Assembly: GCF_036711975.1 (NCBI RefSeq)
Contig: NC_091968.1
Coordinates: forward strand, 8,928,001-8,992,000
From: Onthophagus taurus
Taxonomy: Eukaryota > Arthropoda > Insecta > Coleoptera > Scarabaeidae
Direction: 5' to 3'
DNA length: 64,000 bases
Below are positions 38,580 to 49,613 of this stretch, piece after piece. Positions within the stretch are counted from its first letter, which is position 1. Every line of letters begins with the position of its first letter. Under the pieces are notes generated by a model, which was not told where the DNA came from, made no database searches, and saw nothing but the letters and a program-made list of their open reading frames with translations. Both the position numbers and the translations under genes were made by a program.

Positions 38580-38639
38580 TTTTATCCCCTCGCTTTTCTC
38601 TGGCTTCTCCCCTCCGCCGTCTAGTTTTTTGATAAAATC

Positions 38640-39170
38640 CTCAAAGTACCAAAGTTATCGCAAGAAGTTTGTTAACCGTTGCAGGTAATTGGTAAATGGT
38701 CTTTCTGAGCAATGTACAACAAAAGTTGATTAAGATAAAATGTTTGTTATGTTAAATTCGATGCGATATGCCGAATTTTATTAATTTAGCATATAAAAGA
38801 AATTTTTTTTTTATCTTTTATTTTAATATAATATATTTTCGAATTTAAAATTCTTTATTAAGATTTAGTTCAATGTAGAGCTTAATCGAAAAAAAGGGGA
38901 GAGGATAATTAAGATATTAAGTTAATTATAAAAAAGAGGAAAAGTGGGTTTAGTGATAGGTGTAGGGGAAGAAGGTGAGTGTTGGTCGCTGGGATCCCAA
39001 AAAGTGCGAAAAATGCACGCGGTCCAGATGCATTAATTTTCTGCATTTTGGGGAAAGGGTTGAAGGAGTTTGTAGAGTAGAGTTTTAGAACTGTAGATCA
39101 GCTCGTCAAGGCATTCAATTTGGGAATTTTTTAATTTAAATTTATTTATTTCATATTGTTACAAATAATA
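38640..39170. other. Spacer between LINEs, no gene
   Basis: AT-rich with a purine-rich stretch (38880-38990). Nothing recognised. Confidence 0.4.
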
Positions 39171-41300
39171 ATATTTGGTATTAGATCGTGGCCGGAGGCT
39201 TTCTTGGTTGGTATCATTTTTATTATACCTCGTATTTCTTTGACAGTGACAAGATTTTTGCATAAACTAAGTGTCAGAAGATGATTTTCGTTGAAATGCT
39301 GTACTACGACGGAAAAATGTTGATGTTTGGAATAAGATTTCTTTCTAAATAATCTGCAAACAATTCAGTTTTGCATTTATCATCCGTCACCATACCTGCA
39401 TCCGTGTGTAATGGGGGTATATCCTCGTATTTTTTCAAAATCTTTCTTGTGGTTTTCCACATACCTAGGTGTCGTTAACTTGGATGTACTCTTGTGATGT
39501 CATCAAAAAACCGGTTTTTTGATGACACCACAAGAGAATTTGGGATAGAAACCACTAGGAATCTCAAACAAATATCAGCTTTTTAAAAAGTTGTTTCTTT
39601 AATTAAAACCTGGACCGTACACCCCGAATAGTCGCATTTACTTGTTGCTCACTTGTATCGGTCGTAGATACTTCTTGTCTGCATCGTTATAGATATGGGG
39701 TTTTTTGATGACATCACAAGAGAATTTGGGATAGAAACCACTAGGAATCTCAAACAAATATCAGCTTTTTAAAAAGTTATTTCTTTAATTAAAACCTGGA
39801 CCGTACACCCCGAATAGTCGCATTTACTTGTTAACTTGGATGGTTGATAGTTAACTTCGATAGGTTAACTATGGATGGTTTTTGTATACGATTCTCTTCT
39901 ATTTCCCTATGAATAGCATGAATAATATGATTCAGATTTTGTTTCAGTAGGGATTGGCAAGTTCGTTGTCATTGTCTTCTAATATCTCTCTTTTCTTTGA
40001 TCTCATGATTAAATGATATCCATGATATCCCATGATATGCCTTGGAAATTTATAGAATATCCTCTTGTTATTAACCAGCGAGTTACTTCACGTAGATGTA
40101 TGTACTACTTTTGATATATTTTGCGTTAGCATTCTGATAGTGGTGTCTATACTTTCGATCGTTAGTTGTGGTGGTTCTAGATTTATGTTGTTCATAATGT
40201 TTTTGAAACTTTTCCATGAGATAAATTTATTGATAAGTCTAGGTAGTTTTGGACTTGCAACAACTTTTTGTTAGGTGTTGTTAAGTGAAATTAGGATCGG
40301 TAGGTGGTCGGAGTACATTTCATTTACTACTGTTTGATGAATTGAAAAATTTACGTTTTTTGTTATAACTAGATTTAAGATAACTGATTGATGATCTCTT
40401 CTATAGGGATAGTATGTAAAATCGGTTGAAGCATGCACGGCAAGTTGGTATGAGCCAGTATGAGCTTAGTAGTTCGTTGAGGTAGATGCCATTTAGATTA
40501 TCTGCTCTGCAGCCCCAGAATTTATTTTTACTGTTTAAGTCACCGATCAGCATTTTGCGTCATCATTGTCAAATAAGTTTCTAACGTCATTTTCTGTGAG
40601 GTTTACGTTAGGTTGGCAGTAACCGCAGATAATTGCAATTTTTCTATTGGCATCTAAGTGCATGTTTATGGCAACAGTTTCCATATTGTTAGTTTCTGAT
40701 GATGTGCTATTCCTCTCTTGACTAAGATTGCTACTCTTCCTGCTGCTGTTCGAGAGTGTCTATCCAATCTATAGCATTTATAACCTATAATTCCGAAGTC
40801 TTCTCCAGTTGCAAGATGTATTTCCGTTATACAAGTAATATCGACTTTATTAGCAACCATAAATGTTATAAGTAGACCTAAATTATAATAATTTAGGATG
40901 TTGATATGTGCTAGTTCTTAGTAGGTTTTAGGAGGCATTGAGTAAAGCTGGAAGTAAGTCATTTAGGAAGTAATGTTTGATTTGATTCAGGAGAGGAGTG
41001 ATGATTGTTTTAAGAAAATTCATAATAGATGATACTATTAGAGGAGTTTCTAAGGAGGATGGGTTATGTATTTGAGTATTATCGTTGCTTGAGTTTTGGA
41101 CAGGCGAGTTATTAAGCGTGGCTTGAGCATACGACGTGTTTGGGATGAAGTAACGTGATGATGTGGGATGCTGTTGACTGTGAGTATTTCTTCTAGTATG
41201 TCGTGGGTGTTGTTGTTGTATATCGACATATATTCTGCATCCTCTGCATTTCTTCTTGCATAAGAAATGATTGTGTTCTTTCCCACATTTTGTATTTAAT
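39171..41300 (-). mobile_element. Jockey-like LINE, decayed (gag end, endonuclease, RT start)
   Basis: Minus strand: CGKEHNHFLCKKKCRGCRI near 41280-41220 (end of a gag-like ORF with a Cys knuckle), then MVANKVDITCITEIHLATGEDFGIIGYKCYRLDR (40860-40666, start of the AP endonuclease), and further endonuclease pieces to 39850. Past a pair of direct repeats come pre-RT pieces near 39480-39200 (KTTRKILKKYEDIPPLHTD). Stops and frameshifts throughout; RT core absent. Confidence 0.65.
39508..39838. repeat. Direct repeat pair with palindromic start
   Basis: About 135 bp at 39508-39645 is repeated almost exactly at 39698-39832. Shared blocks: TTTTTTGATGACA, AGAGAATTTGGGATAGAAAC and TGGACCGTACACCCCGAATA. 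The first copy is preceded by a near-palindrome around 39492-39530 (ACTCTTGTGATGTCATCAAAA and its inverted continuation). Lies inside the Jockey-like LINE, so it is probably a later insertion or local duplication. Confidence 0.7.
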
Positions 41301-41530
41301 GTTGTTATTTTCCGTTTACTTTTTCTCCGAGATATTCTGATAAAAAAAATAATAATAAAACGATCGAGACAACACTAAATTAAATAATGTGATTTATTAT
41401 TTAAGTAGATTTCAAATTGACTTTACACCAAATCAATATCTATTATTCTAATTATATTTAATTGCCAACAATTAATGATTATTATTGATTCATAAATTAC
41501 TCAATTATTTCTTCAAAGTATCAATGAGAC

Positions 41531-41577
41531 CTATAAATAGTGTTAAAAATCAAATGTTTTGATTAAATCTCGTAAAA
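41531..41577 (+). promoter_or_regulatory. TATA-box candidate and 5' leader of the takeout/JHBP gene
   Basis: CTATAAATAG begins at 41531, 47 bp before the ATG at 41578, giving a short leader if transcription starts about 30 bp downstream. Confidence 0.5.
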
Positions 41578-42431
41578 ATGTTACCTAAGGTGGACATAAA
41601 ATTTATTTTCTGTTTATTTATAACGATTTTAACATGTTGCGGATTAAATTTACGTAAGTTTTCATTTCTAACCATTTTTCATCTCATAATTTTGGAGTAT
41701 TTTAGCATCGTACATTAAACCATGTAGTTTATCGGACCCAAATCTAAAATCATGTATGATTCAAAGTGGCCAAAATGCAATTTCATCTTTGAGAAAGGGC
41801 GATCAAAATTATAAAATACCAAGCGTGGATCCACTTAAAATTCCGTTAATTGAAATTAACATGGGTGAAGATTTAAGTATAAAATTTTCAAAAATTACCG
41901 CTTACAATTTTTTTGAAGTTGTTAAAATCCAAGATGTCGAGTAAAAGAGTTTTGAAGCATAATTTTTTTTTGTAACGATCGTTTTATTTTAGTTTTGATC
42001 TTGAAAAAGGTATATTTAGTTTGCATTTGTACGATGAAAGTGGAATTTTGGCCGATTTAACGTACGAAATGAAAATGAAATTGATGGGGTTACCGATTAC
42101 TGGAAACGGTGAAGCTAAAGCAAACGTCTCTAAAATCGACATGTTTTATGAAGCCGCTTTAAAAACTATTCAAAAAGATGACGGCGATCACTTCAACATT
42201 GATAAATCAAAATTTAATGCTACTGTTGGGCAACTTCAGTTTCATTTTGATAATTTATTTAATGGAGATCAAAGATTAGGAGACGCTACAAACAAATTAA
42301 TCAATGAAAATTGGAGAGAATTTTCATCTATTCTTCAACCAGCTGTCATCGATCTTTTTCAAGGATTAATTAATGGTTATTTGAAAGGAATATTTGCTTC
42401 TGTACCTAAAAACAGTTTATTTTTACCTTAA
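41578..42431 (+). CDS. Takeout/JHBP-family secreted hydrophobic-ligand-binding protein (3 exons)
   Basis: Exons 41578-41653, 41706-41940 and 41993-42431 join through two 52-nt GT-AG introns to 750 nt (249 aa plus stop), the usual family length. Residues 1-24 are a signal peptide (FIFCLFITILTCCG). The mature protein starts with the Cys pair KPCSLSDPNLKSCMIQSG typical of the JHBP N-terminal disulfide. It continues with PSVDPLKIPLIEINMG, FDLEKGIFSLHLYDESGILADLTYEMKM and the C-terminal LINENWREFSSILQPAVIDLFQGLINGYLKGIF helix. The family folds into a long hydrophobic tunnel and carries juvenile hormone or similar lipids in haemolymph; takeout members link to feeding and courtship. The ligand here is unknown. 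A TATA-like box lies 47 bp upstream; ATTAAA at 42503-42508 may be the poly(A) signal. No lesions. Confidence 0.88.
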
Positions 42432-42659
42432 AAATCAAATGAAATCGGTGTTTACATGATAAACGAAGGGTTTAATGTTTATAAATACTTTTGTTCTTTT
42501 ATATTAAATAATTGTTTCAACGTGTTGTTTATTCTTTATTCACTGTATAAACCATTCTAAACAGCTATAAAACTTTATTACAATAAGTTACTTTTTAGGA
42601 CAACACATAACATTTGTTTATTATTTATTATTATATTATTATAACCTCGAACCATATCA

Positions 42660-43148
42660 CAAAATAACTTACTATTCTGTGCCTAAACCTGGCTACCAAC
42701 CTCTTCCCCTCTGTGATCAGGTACTTTGGTAGCCCTTCTACTATAATTTCATTACTTTTTTGGATTGTACCTGCTTTCCTTTATCCCCTTCACATCAGTG
42801 GAATACCCCACCCTTCTGTAGTGTGCCTCCCTTTCTCGCTGCCTTTAACGACCTTTTCCTGCCTCAATCTCTCTGTAGTACTCCACCCTCACCTTATCTA
42901 CTTTCATTTCTTCCCTGACTATATATCCCGGGGTTTCCTTACCCAACCCCAACACCCATCTCCAGTACCTGCTCAGCACATCCTCTAAAAGCCCTTGCTC
43001 CTTCCATCTCCATATTTCCACCCCATACATCATTACGCTTTTTATCAAGCTTTCAAACATTAATTTCCTTTTTTCCACATCTTTCCCAAAAATCCTCTCA
43101 CCCCATCCCCAAACCTGTCCCATAACCTTATTCGCCCTCGCAGCCAAT
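42660..43148 (-). pseudogene. Fragment of the GC-rich LINE family (RT C-terminal part)
   Basis: The minus strand reads ANKVMGQVWGWGERIFGKDVEKRKLMFESLIKSVMMYGVEIW then KETPGYIVREEMKVDKVRV, closely like the same region of the LINE at 35830-38620. 5' truncated at 43148. Confidence 0.8.
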
Positions 43149-43149
43149 T

Positions 43150-43595
43150 GAGCTTAATTTAGACTGAGAAAAATATTAACGTCAGGCGTCAGATATGCGT
43201 TAGAAACATGGACGAGTACAAAAAATGACGAAATCTTATTGAGCTGCGTTGAAAGAAAGATACGGAATATGAAGAAGGTGTTGCAATTTTGACTTATACC
43301 GACTCTGTGAAGAACCGAATGTTGTACAATCCATCAAAATCAATAGGTTAAAATGAATCGGCCATCTAGAAAGAACGGATGACAGGGAACCCCGAAAGCA
43401 AATGTTCCGCCAAACAGTTTTTGGAACCCGCAAGAGATGCAGGCCTAGAAGCAGATATAAGGACCAGGTGGAAGAATGACTAAAAATGCTGGGAGTTAGA
43501 ATTTGGAAGGCCAAGGTATGAAATAGAAGAGAGTGGAAGCTGATCCTAACAGGCCAAGACCCACCAGGGGTTGTGGTGCCAACGATGATGATGAT
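43150..43595 (+). pseudogene. LINE C-terminal fragment (RTE-like)
   Basis: The plus strand across frameshifts reads EEPNVVQSIKINRLK, IGHLERTDDREPRKQMF, GTRKRCRPRSRYKDQVEE, LKMLGVRIWKAK and NREEWKLIL, the post-RT tail of insect RTE-like LINEs, followed by a GATGATGATGATG microsatellite-like tail at about 43580. Confidence 0.6.
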
Positions 43596-43665
43596 GCGGC
43601 TCTTAAGACGGCTAAACCCGAATGATTCTAGTTCTAGGTTTAGTGTTAGTTCTACTTTTAGATCG
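43596..43665. repeat. CTAG-rich repeat (locus 3 of 3)
   Basis: Short copy: AAGACGGCTAAACCCGAATG followed by ATTCTAGTTCTAGG and GTTAGTTCTA. Same motif as 1099-1440 and 11440-11760. Confidence 0.6.
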
Positions 43666-43799
43666 CGCACATCAAAATAAATTTTTGTTTAATAGTACTT
43701 TCGATGAAATATTTCTATTACCTACCGCGTGATAGCATTACAGGTATTGCCGACAACAGATCTATATGACATTAATACAGAAATTTGTCATTTCACATC

Positions 43800-43925
43800 G
43801 GTAGTATTGTGGTTTGCAAAGATGCCATTTTCCCATGAACAACGGCTTTTCATTGAACGATATTTTTCGAATCATTCATATGCACGTGTTGCAGATGAAT
43901 TTTGTGGGAAATATTCAGATGTTGG
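43800..43925 (+). pseudogene. Mariner-type HTH fragment (DUF4817-like)
   Basis: The plus strand reads MPFSHEQRLFIERYFSNHSYARVADEFCGKYSD, the opening helices of an insect mariner-type transposase; nothing else of it remains. Confidence 0.55.
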
Positions 43926-43929
43926 AGTT

Positions 43930-44213
43930 CTCTCCGGTTCATTCTCTATTCCATTCCTATCAGTAGAAGCTGGCATAACTTCACTGGTCACTCTCGATTT
44001 CCGCACTAAAAATGATGACAATTCCGGCTGCTCCGGGAAAACCCGTGTCCTGCTATTCAAACGGTGATCTCTCTTTATTGCCATTCACTTCAACAACGTA
44101 TGAACGATCACTCAATTTTTCTTTAATATATCTAGGTGACCAAGCTTTGCTACTTTCCGAACTTATCTGAGCAGCGATTGGCTGTCCAATTCGTAAATTA
44201 GGCAAGGATTTGC
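43930..44213 (-). pseudogene. Gypsy integrase C-terminal domain
   Basis: The minus strand reads SLPNLRIGQPIAAQISSESSKAW, IKEKLSDRSYVVEVNG and PEQPELSSFLV pieces, typical of the SH3-like end of Gypsy integrases. Separated from the rest of the gene by the LINE at 44223-45258. Confidence 0.6.
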
Positions 44214-44222
44214 ATGCTTTAT

Positions 44223-45258
44223 CATAATCTCCACCTGGAGAGAAGTGAGAAGTGGAGTGCCTCAGGGTTCGATCTTGGGTCCATTACTTTTCCTTATATA
44301 CATCGATGACTTACCAGGTAGTGTTCCAGCAGATCGAATTTGTCTTTATGCAGATGACACATCTTTTATTACGAGAAGTGGCGACATCAAGGAGCTGGAA
44401 GAAAAAACAAAACAAAATATAAAAAAAGCTGAGCATTGGTTCTACACAAATAAGTTAAAGATGAATAATGAAAAAACAAACATACTTACCTTTCACACAA
44501 GACGATGCGATGGAGTGATAGATAAATCCATAAAGTTCCTTGGAGTTACTATTTCAGAAACTCTTAAATGGTCCAAACACATATCAAACCTGAAAGGGCG
44601 ACTGTCTAGTGCTCTGTATTGCCTTAAAACAATACGTTCAAACCTTTCACCCGCGACATTCCGAAGCGTATACTTCGCATATTTCCATGCTATCGCGACG
44701 TATGGGATCATTACGTGGGGTGCATCTAGAGAGATGGAAGCCATTTTCGTTATGCAAAAGAAGGCAGTTCGGATACTGGCTGGACTAAAAAATCAAGAGA
44801 GTTGTAGAAGCCAATTTAAAAAATTAAAAATACTTACCTTGCCGTGCTGTTTTATACGCTCCTGTCTGGAGTATACTCATAATAATAAAGATTTGACGCT
44901 GAAACACGTAGACAATCACGAACATATCACCATATCACCGAGTGGTCAAATCACAAAACACATACGATTATATAGCCGTCAAATTATATAACGCACTACC
45001 ATTGGAAAGAAGAAGCATGGAAGTAAAACAGTTTCGAATCACTGTCAAGAATTTCCTCTTGGAAAATGAATACTATACTGTGCAAGAATACTTTGAATGG
45101 ATGACCGAGAAATGAATCATCGGAAATTGTTATATTTTATTATTTGTAGTTGGCATTTCCTTTATGTGAACATTATTAATTGTTTTCTTTTCTTTTGACG
45201 TCAATACTGTACCATGCTGTACTTTGTTTAAATAAAGTTATTATTATTATTATTAATA
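44223..45258 (+). mobile_element. 5'-truncated Jockey/I-type LINE with 9-bp target duplication
   Basis: The direct repeat ATGCTTTAT lies at 44214-44222 and 45259-45267. Inside, the RT from GVPQGSILGPLLFLIYIDDLP through YADDTSF (catalytic pair) to the C-terminal QKKAVRILAGLKNQESCR (ORF 44245-44991), a shifted tail to about 45115, an AATAAA-like end and a TTATTATTA tail. 5' truncation, target duplication and simple-repeat tail are classic for target-primed reverse transcription. Inserted into the Gypsy integrase. Confidence 0.88.
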
Positions 45259-45267
45259 ATGCTTTAT

Positions 45268-46282
45268 GTTTTGTTCTTTATTATCTGATGAGTTCTGGTT
45301 TGTCTAGAGAATATTCTTTGTACAGGGCTAGATCCAATTTTATTTGGCATATTTCTGTGGCGAAGAAAAGCAAAGCCATAAATCTTCAGTATTCTCGTCA
45401 GATTTTCGTATAAGCTTTTATGCAATTTTTACTGTGGCTTCCGTTTTTCCATTGGATTGCGGATAGTGCGGTGAAGATGTTATGTGCTGAATATTCCAAT
45501 GTTTTGCAAAATTTTTTAAATCTTTGTTAACAAAATTCTTTGCATTATTGCTGTATAAACATTCCGGTATGGTATACTGCAGTTCTTTTTACAGGTATTA
45601 ATCATTACATCAGCTGATACATTTTTTAAGATGTCCAGTTCCAAATAATCGGAATAATGATCCACTGTAACTAGAAAATATCTCTTCTTTTTCTTAAATC
45701 CGGTAGTAAGTACGTCTAAAGATACATGCTGAAATGCTCTGAGATTGCAACACTTTATACATATCCAACATTCTTTTCTTTTTTACGAGTTTCTCCTGGC
45801 ATGCCAGGCCAAAACACATTTCTTCTGACTGTGTTTATCGTTGAGTTCATTCCACTATGACTTGTGTGAAGAATATTTATTATTTTTCGTCTTAAACTAA
45901 ATGGTATAACAATTTGATTACCCTTAAAGATTGAACCGTTTTGATATGTAAGATCGTATTTGTAGTTGTTGTACTTTTTTATCTCATCTGTATGTATTTG
46001 GCCATCCTGACATTATGTACTGTTTTACTTTTTGTTAGGCTGTATCGTTAGCTGTTTCCTTTCTAATCTCTTCTAAGCGATCCTCAGATACGCTGACTTG
46101 ATTAGCCAAATCGATGCTTTCCAAAGACTTGTACACTTTTTCTTCTGATGTTTTAAAGACAGTAGATACTCTTTGACGATTGTATTGCAATTGTATTTAA
46201 TGCACGAGATAATGTATCTACTGTGATATTCTCTTTTCTCAGCTACAAATTTCAAATTCCAGTTGTATCTTTGTAGCGTCAT
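45268..46282 (-). pseudogene. Gypsy RNase H end and integrase
   Basis: Frameshifted minus-strand pieces: LQRYNWNLKFVAEKRE (RNase H end), a CWICIKCCN cysteine pair (HHCC finger), VTVDHYSDYLELDIL (first integrase Asp), VYSNNAKNFVNKDL with SSPHYPQSNGKTEATVK (second Asp region and Glu), then FAFLRHRNMPN and SSPVQRIFSRQTRT. Many lesions. Confidence 0.75.
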
Positions 46283-46285
46283 GAG

Positions 46286-46690
46286 AATTTTTTATAAACG
46301 TTTCGGGACATTTAATATTTATATTTTATTGTACTCTTTTCATAATTTTTGTTTTAATGACGTCGTGGGTTACTTTTTAACTATTTGACAGTAAGTTTAT
46401 TGATTGTAATATTTTTATTATGTTTCTCATTATATTTAATTGATCGTAATGTAATTTTTACGTAGATTCGGCTGATGATGGGCTAAGCTTGAAACTGGTT
46501 CAAAAATAAATCCAAAACTTCTATAACTTTACTTAGTTTTGGATTTATTTCATATTGTTTTAAAATTTTTATATAAGATTCTACTGAAGATGAGGATTCC
46601 TCGAAATCGATTTAGAAGTATAAAATAAAAAGCAAGAAAGAGGAAAATTTTGTTTTATTTAAATTGACTTAAACAAAGCTTGCTAATGGA
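46286..46690. repeat. Unclassified repeat segment within the Gypsy remnant, two hammerhead-like motifs
   Basis: Non-coding. It contains a short inverted pair AATCCAAAACT / AGTTTTGGATT (46509-46551) and two hammerhead-like motifs (starting 46472 and 46579). It replaces the central RT, so it is probably an insertion with an accompanying deletion. Confidence 0.45.
46579..46617 (+). ncRNA. Hammerhead-ribozyme-like motif
   Basis: Stem I strand TTCTA (46579-46583), core CTGAAGA (46584-46590), extra T, stem II GAGG (46592-46595) pairing CCTC (46599-46602), core GAA (46603-46605), short stem III in ATCGAT (46606-46611), T at the cleavage position, stem I closing strand TAGAA (46613-46617). Stems I and II pair perfectly. 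Same layout, with different stem sequences, as 25618-25664. Activity unknown. Confidence 0.45.
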
Positions 46691-46694
46691 TAAT

Positions 46695-47030
46695 TTAATC
46701 AATTTTTAGAGCCTTGTTTAAAGGAATAGGATCTAAGCATATTCGTAGTTTTCCATTTCTTGCTACAAGTAAAAAATTACTCACCCAATCTGTATGTTTG
46801 TTTATTTTCTCAATTATTTTCTCTTTCACTAGATGATCCAATTCATTCTTTAATTTTTCACGCAGATGTATTGGTATTTGTCTAGCCTTTTGTATTATCG
46901 ATTTCACATTCTGATCAATCTCAAGATCAATTAGTTCTCTTAAACAATCATATCCTTTAAAAACATTTTGGTATTTCTCAATTATTGAACAGGCATTTTG
47001 TTCCAGATTTTTAATAGCGTTTTCTTTATA
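46695..47030 (-). pseudogene. Gypsy reverse transcriptase, N-terminal part
   Basis: IDQNVKSIIQKARQIPIHLREKLK and the KEKIIEKINKHTDWVSNFLLVARNGKLRICLDPIPLNKAL block (start of the palm domain with the LRICLDP motif). Ends at 46690 where unrelated DNA begins, so the YxDD box is lost. Confidence 0.8.
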
Positions 47031-49228
47031 CAGTGCTAGCGTAAAGTAACCCCCCCCCCCCTTCTTAACTTCCGAACAGATTGAGATATCAATATAAACA
47101 AAAAAACGTCAGTTTTTATATTTTATCAGCACAAATATTTTCTTACGGAAAATTTTGCTATCACTTTTAGTTTTTCCGGAAAATGGATCAACTTCCTTTT
47201 TTTTTAATGGAACACCTAGTATATTATGGTATCTTTAGAAAGATGAAAACGATACGAATCCAACGGTACCTCACAATCAAATATCGATTTATTAGTTTTT
47301 CGAATAAAAATTAAACAAAATGCGGAATTTCGCCGGAAAAACCAACGTATCTTCGTCGACTACCTGTCGAAATGCAATCGACCAGGTAAATGGTGGACGG
47401 TAGGTTAACGGTCGGTATACGCTCGAGCTAAGACGGATTTAAAATTGCTAGTTCAATTACTTATCTTTTTTAGAAATAAAATAAACGTTGGGTGGAAGTA
47501 CCTATATTAAATTTATGAATTAATCATATTTAATCAAAAAGTATTTATAAAGAAAAAATCAAAGTAAATATAAGAAATGATAAGATAAAAAAAAATTTAT
47601 CAAAGATTTTGCTAGTATACATAACGGTTGAAAAATTGGCTTAGTGTTGTTATTGAATATGTTATTTATTAAGAACAAACTATTAAATAAATTGTTCGAT
47701 ATGATTACCCTGAACTTCTTGGCAGTGGTACCATCTTTGCAGTGTTTCCTCTCTCACACGGCTTAACATGTGATGATCAATATTTTGGCAGACGTCAATA
47801 ATTTTTTGTTTTAAATCCTCAATACTGTCTAGCGGACTTTCATATACCTTGAACTTTAAATAACCCCATAAAAAGAAATCTAAAGGTGTCAGATCCGCTG
47901 ATCTTATTGGCCATTCAATCGGCCCACGTCGACCGATCCACCGTCCATTAAAATTTGTATCAAAACAATTTCGTACCATTGCCGCATAATGTGGAAGTGC
48001 TCCGTCTTGATGAAAACAAAAGTCGTGGATTAATATCTTCTTCTAATAATCTTAAATACAATGTTCCGGTCAAATTTTCGGTTAGGAATATTGGTCCCAC
48101 GATGTGATTTCCTAATATGCCTGCCCAAACATTTATTTTCTTGGGAAATGGAGTGTTACCTTTGCGATATTCATGTAGATTAACATCACTCCAGTAACGT
48201 ACATTTTGCCGATGCAATTTTCCATCCAAAAAGAAAGTACATTCATCACTGAAACAAATATGTTTAAAGTATGATGGATTTCGTTCAACCATATTTGTCA
48301 TTAGCTTACAAAATTCTGTTCTTCTATCAGGGTCATCTTCTGTTAATTCATGAAGCATTTTAATTGTATATGGATGATATTTATTCTTCTTTAAATATTT
48401 CCGTGCCGTTGTTGGACTCACATCACACGTTGATGCGATAGCAGCAGACGACATCATGTTCGCATTAACTACTTCTGTTAATATCTGCACTTGTGTGTCT
48501 TCAGAAATCGAACGACGACCAGTTCTTTTGCGGTCTTCGACGCTTCCAGTTTCCAAAAACTTATGTACAAGTTCTCTTAAATATATTCGACTAATTGGAT
48601 GTTCAGGAAATCGTTCATTAAATTGTCGCTCTGTTTCATGTAGATTTGTGTCAGCACGAGCGAATATTAAAATTGCTTCGATTTTGTGCTCTAAACTCCT
48701 TCTAGCCTTTTTGATCTCGCCTTTCTTTGGTTATACTTGGTCGGGTAGAATTCAAAGATAGAAATGAAGAAAATATTTGCATGCCGACTTAAATACAAAA
48801 TTTCAAGGTACCTACAAACTTTAAAATTGTTGTTATGACAATTTTTTCTTACAAGTTTTAAGAAGAACTTTCTTTTTATTCTTTTCTTACATTCATTGTT
48901 TCATAAAAAAATTGCCGATTTTAACCCTGCTTAACCCGAGCGTAGACCGACCTTTAACTGACCGTCCACCATTTACCTGGTCCATTGTATCTCGACAGGA
49001 GCAAAACTAATAAACCGATATTTGATTGTGTACCATAATATACTGGGTGTTCCATTTAAAAAAACAAAGTTGATCCACTTTCCGGAAAAACTAAAAGTGA
49101 CAGCAAAATTTTCCATAAGAAAATATTTGTGCTGATAAAGTATAGAAATTGACGTGTTTTTGTTCATATTGATATCTCAATCCGTTCAGAATTTAAAAGG
49201 GGGGGGGGGTTACTTTACGCTAGCGCTG
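47031..49228 (-). mobile_element. Mariner-type element with ~390-bp inverted repeats and poly(C) subterminal tract
   Basis: The ends begin CAGTGCTAGCGTAAAGTAAC (one mismatch between ends) followed directly by a run of 10 or more C, and are flanked by TA (47029-47030, 49229-49230). Inverted arms span about 47031-47420 and 48840-49228. One transposase gene on the minus strand. Inserted in frame-continuous Gypsy coding sequence, so it is younger than that Gypsy copy. Confidence 0.88.
47683..48740 (-). pseudogene. Mariner-type transposase, one frameshift
   Basis: Open from after a TAA near 48742: RRSLEHKIEAILIFARADT (HTH), FLETGSVEDRKRTGRRS (GRRS hook), ATTARKYLKKNKYHPY (second HTH), HICFSDECTFFLDG (first Asp), RYWSDVNLHEYRKGN, INVWAGILGNHIVGPIF, then after a frameshift near 47995 a FHQDGALPHYA block (second Asp), GRWIGRRGPIEWPIRSADLTPLDFFLWGYLK (third Asp) and a normal C-terminus. 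I count 36 residues between the second and third Asp. No in-frame ATG before the first HTH, so the start is lost or upstream. Nearly intact. Confidence 0.82.
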
Positions 49229-49613
49229 TATGTATATAGCATTACAAGTCCAAATTTTAGACAAACACTAGCTGAGAACAGAGGACCATGATCAACATTA
49301 ACTACTTGAAATTTGATAGGGTATCTTTTTCCCTTATTTTGACACAATAAAACTTTTTCAGCAATTACTGGGGTTTCATTCCTTCCAAATCCATACAATC
49401 TATGTTTTGATTGATCAAGATTCACATCTGCCACTTCTTATATGCCCGAAAATCTATTCCTACTAATCAAACATACATTAGCACCATCTAACTCGCAAAT
49501 AATTTTCTTTAGTTTACCATTTAATAAAAAAATTAATTCCGCATTAACATTTCCTCCTTTTGATGTATCATCAATAATTTTTCTACACTGCTGCTACAGT
49601 TCTCTTCTAATCC

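Larger units (their letters stand above)
35830..38620 (-). mobile_element. GC-rich LINE (APE endonuclease + RT), 5' truncated and frameshifted
   Basis: Minus strand, order 5' to 3'. Endonuclease: 38579 onward, MVFWNVAGITNKGGQFWEYL, with GGDFNTRVGEEGG, VGYVLVD-type and AIESDHQPLEVEV blocks (38316-37411). Reverse transcriptase: a ...YKVYTKILLGRLEE end at 37411, then KAAFDKVDRGKLW, GLRQGCPLSPSLFALYTVDLE and LAYADDIVVMA (catalytic pair, about 36975) to 36513. A charged C-terminal domain follows to about 35913, with a Cys/His cluster near 36080. Several frameshifts. Base composition is far richer in C (plus strand) than its surroundings. A second, shorter copy of the same family is at 42660-43148. 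Clade not assigned. Confidence 0.85.
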
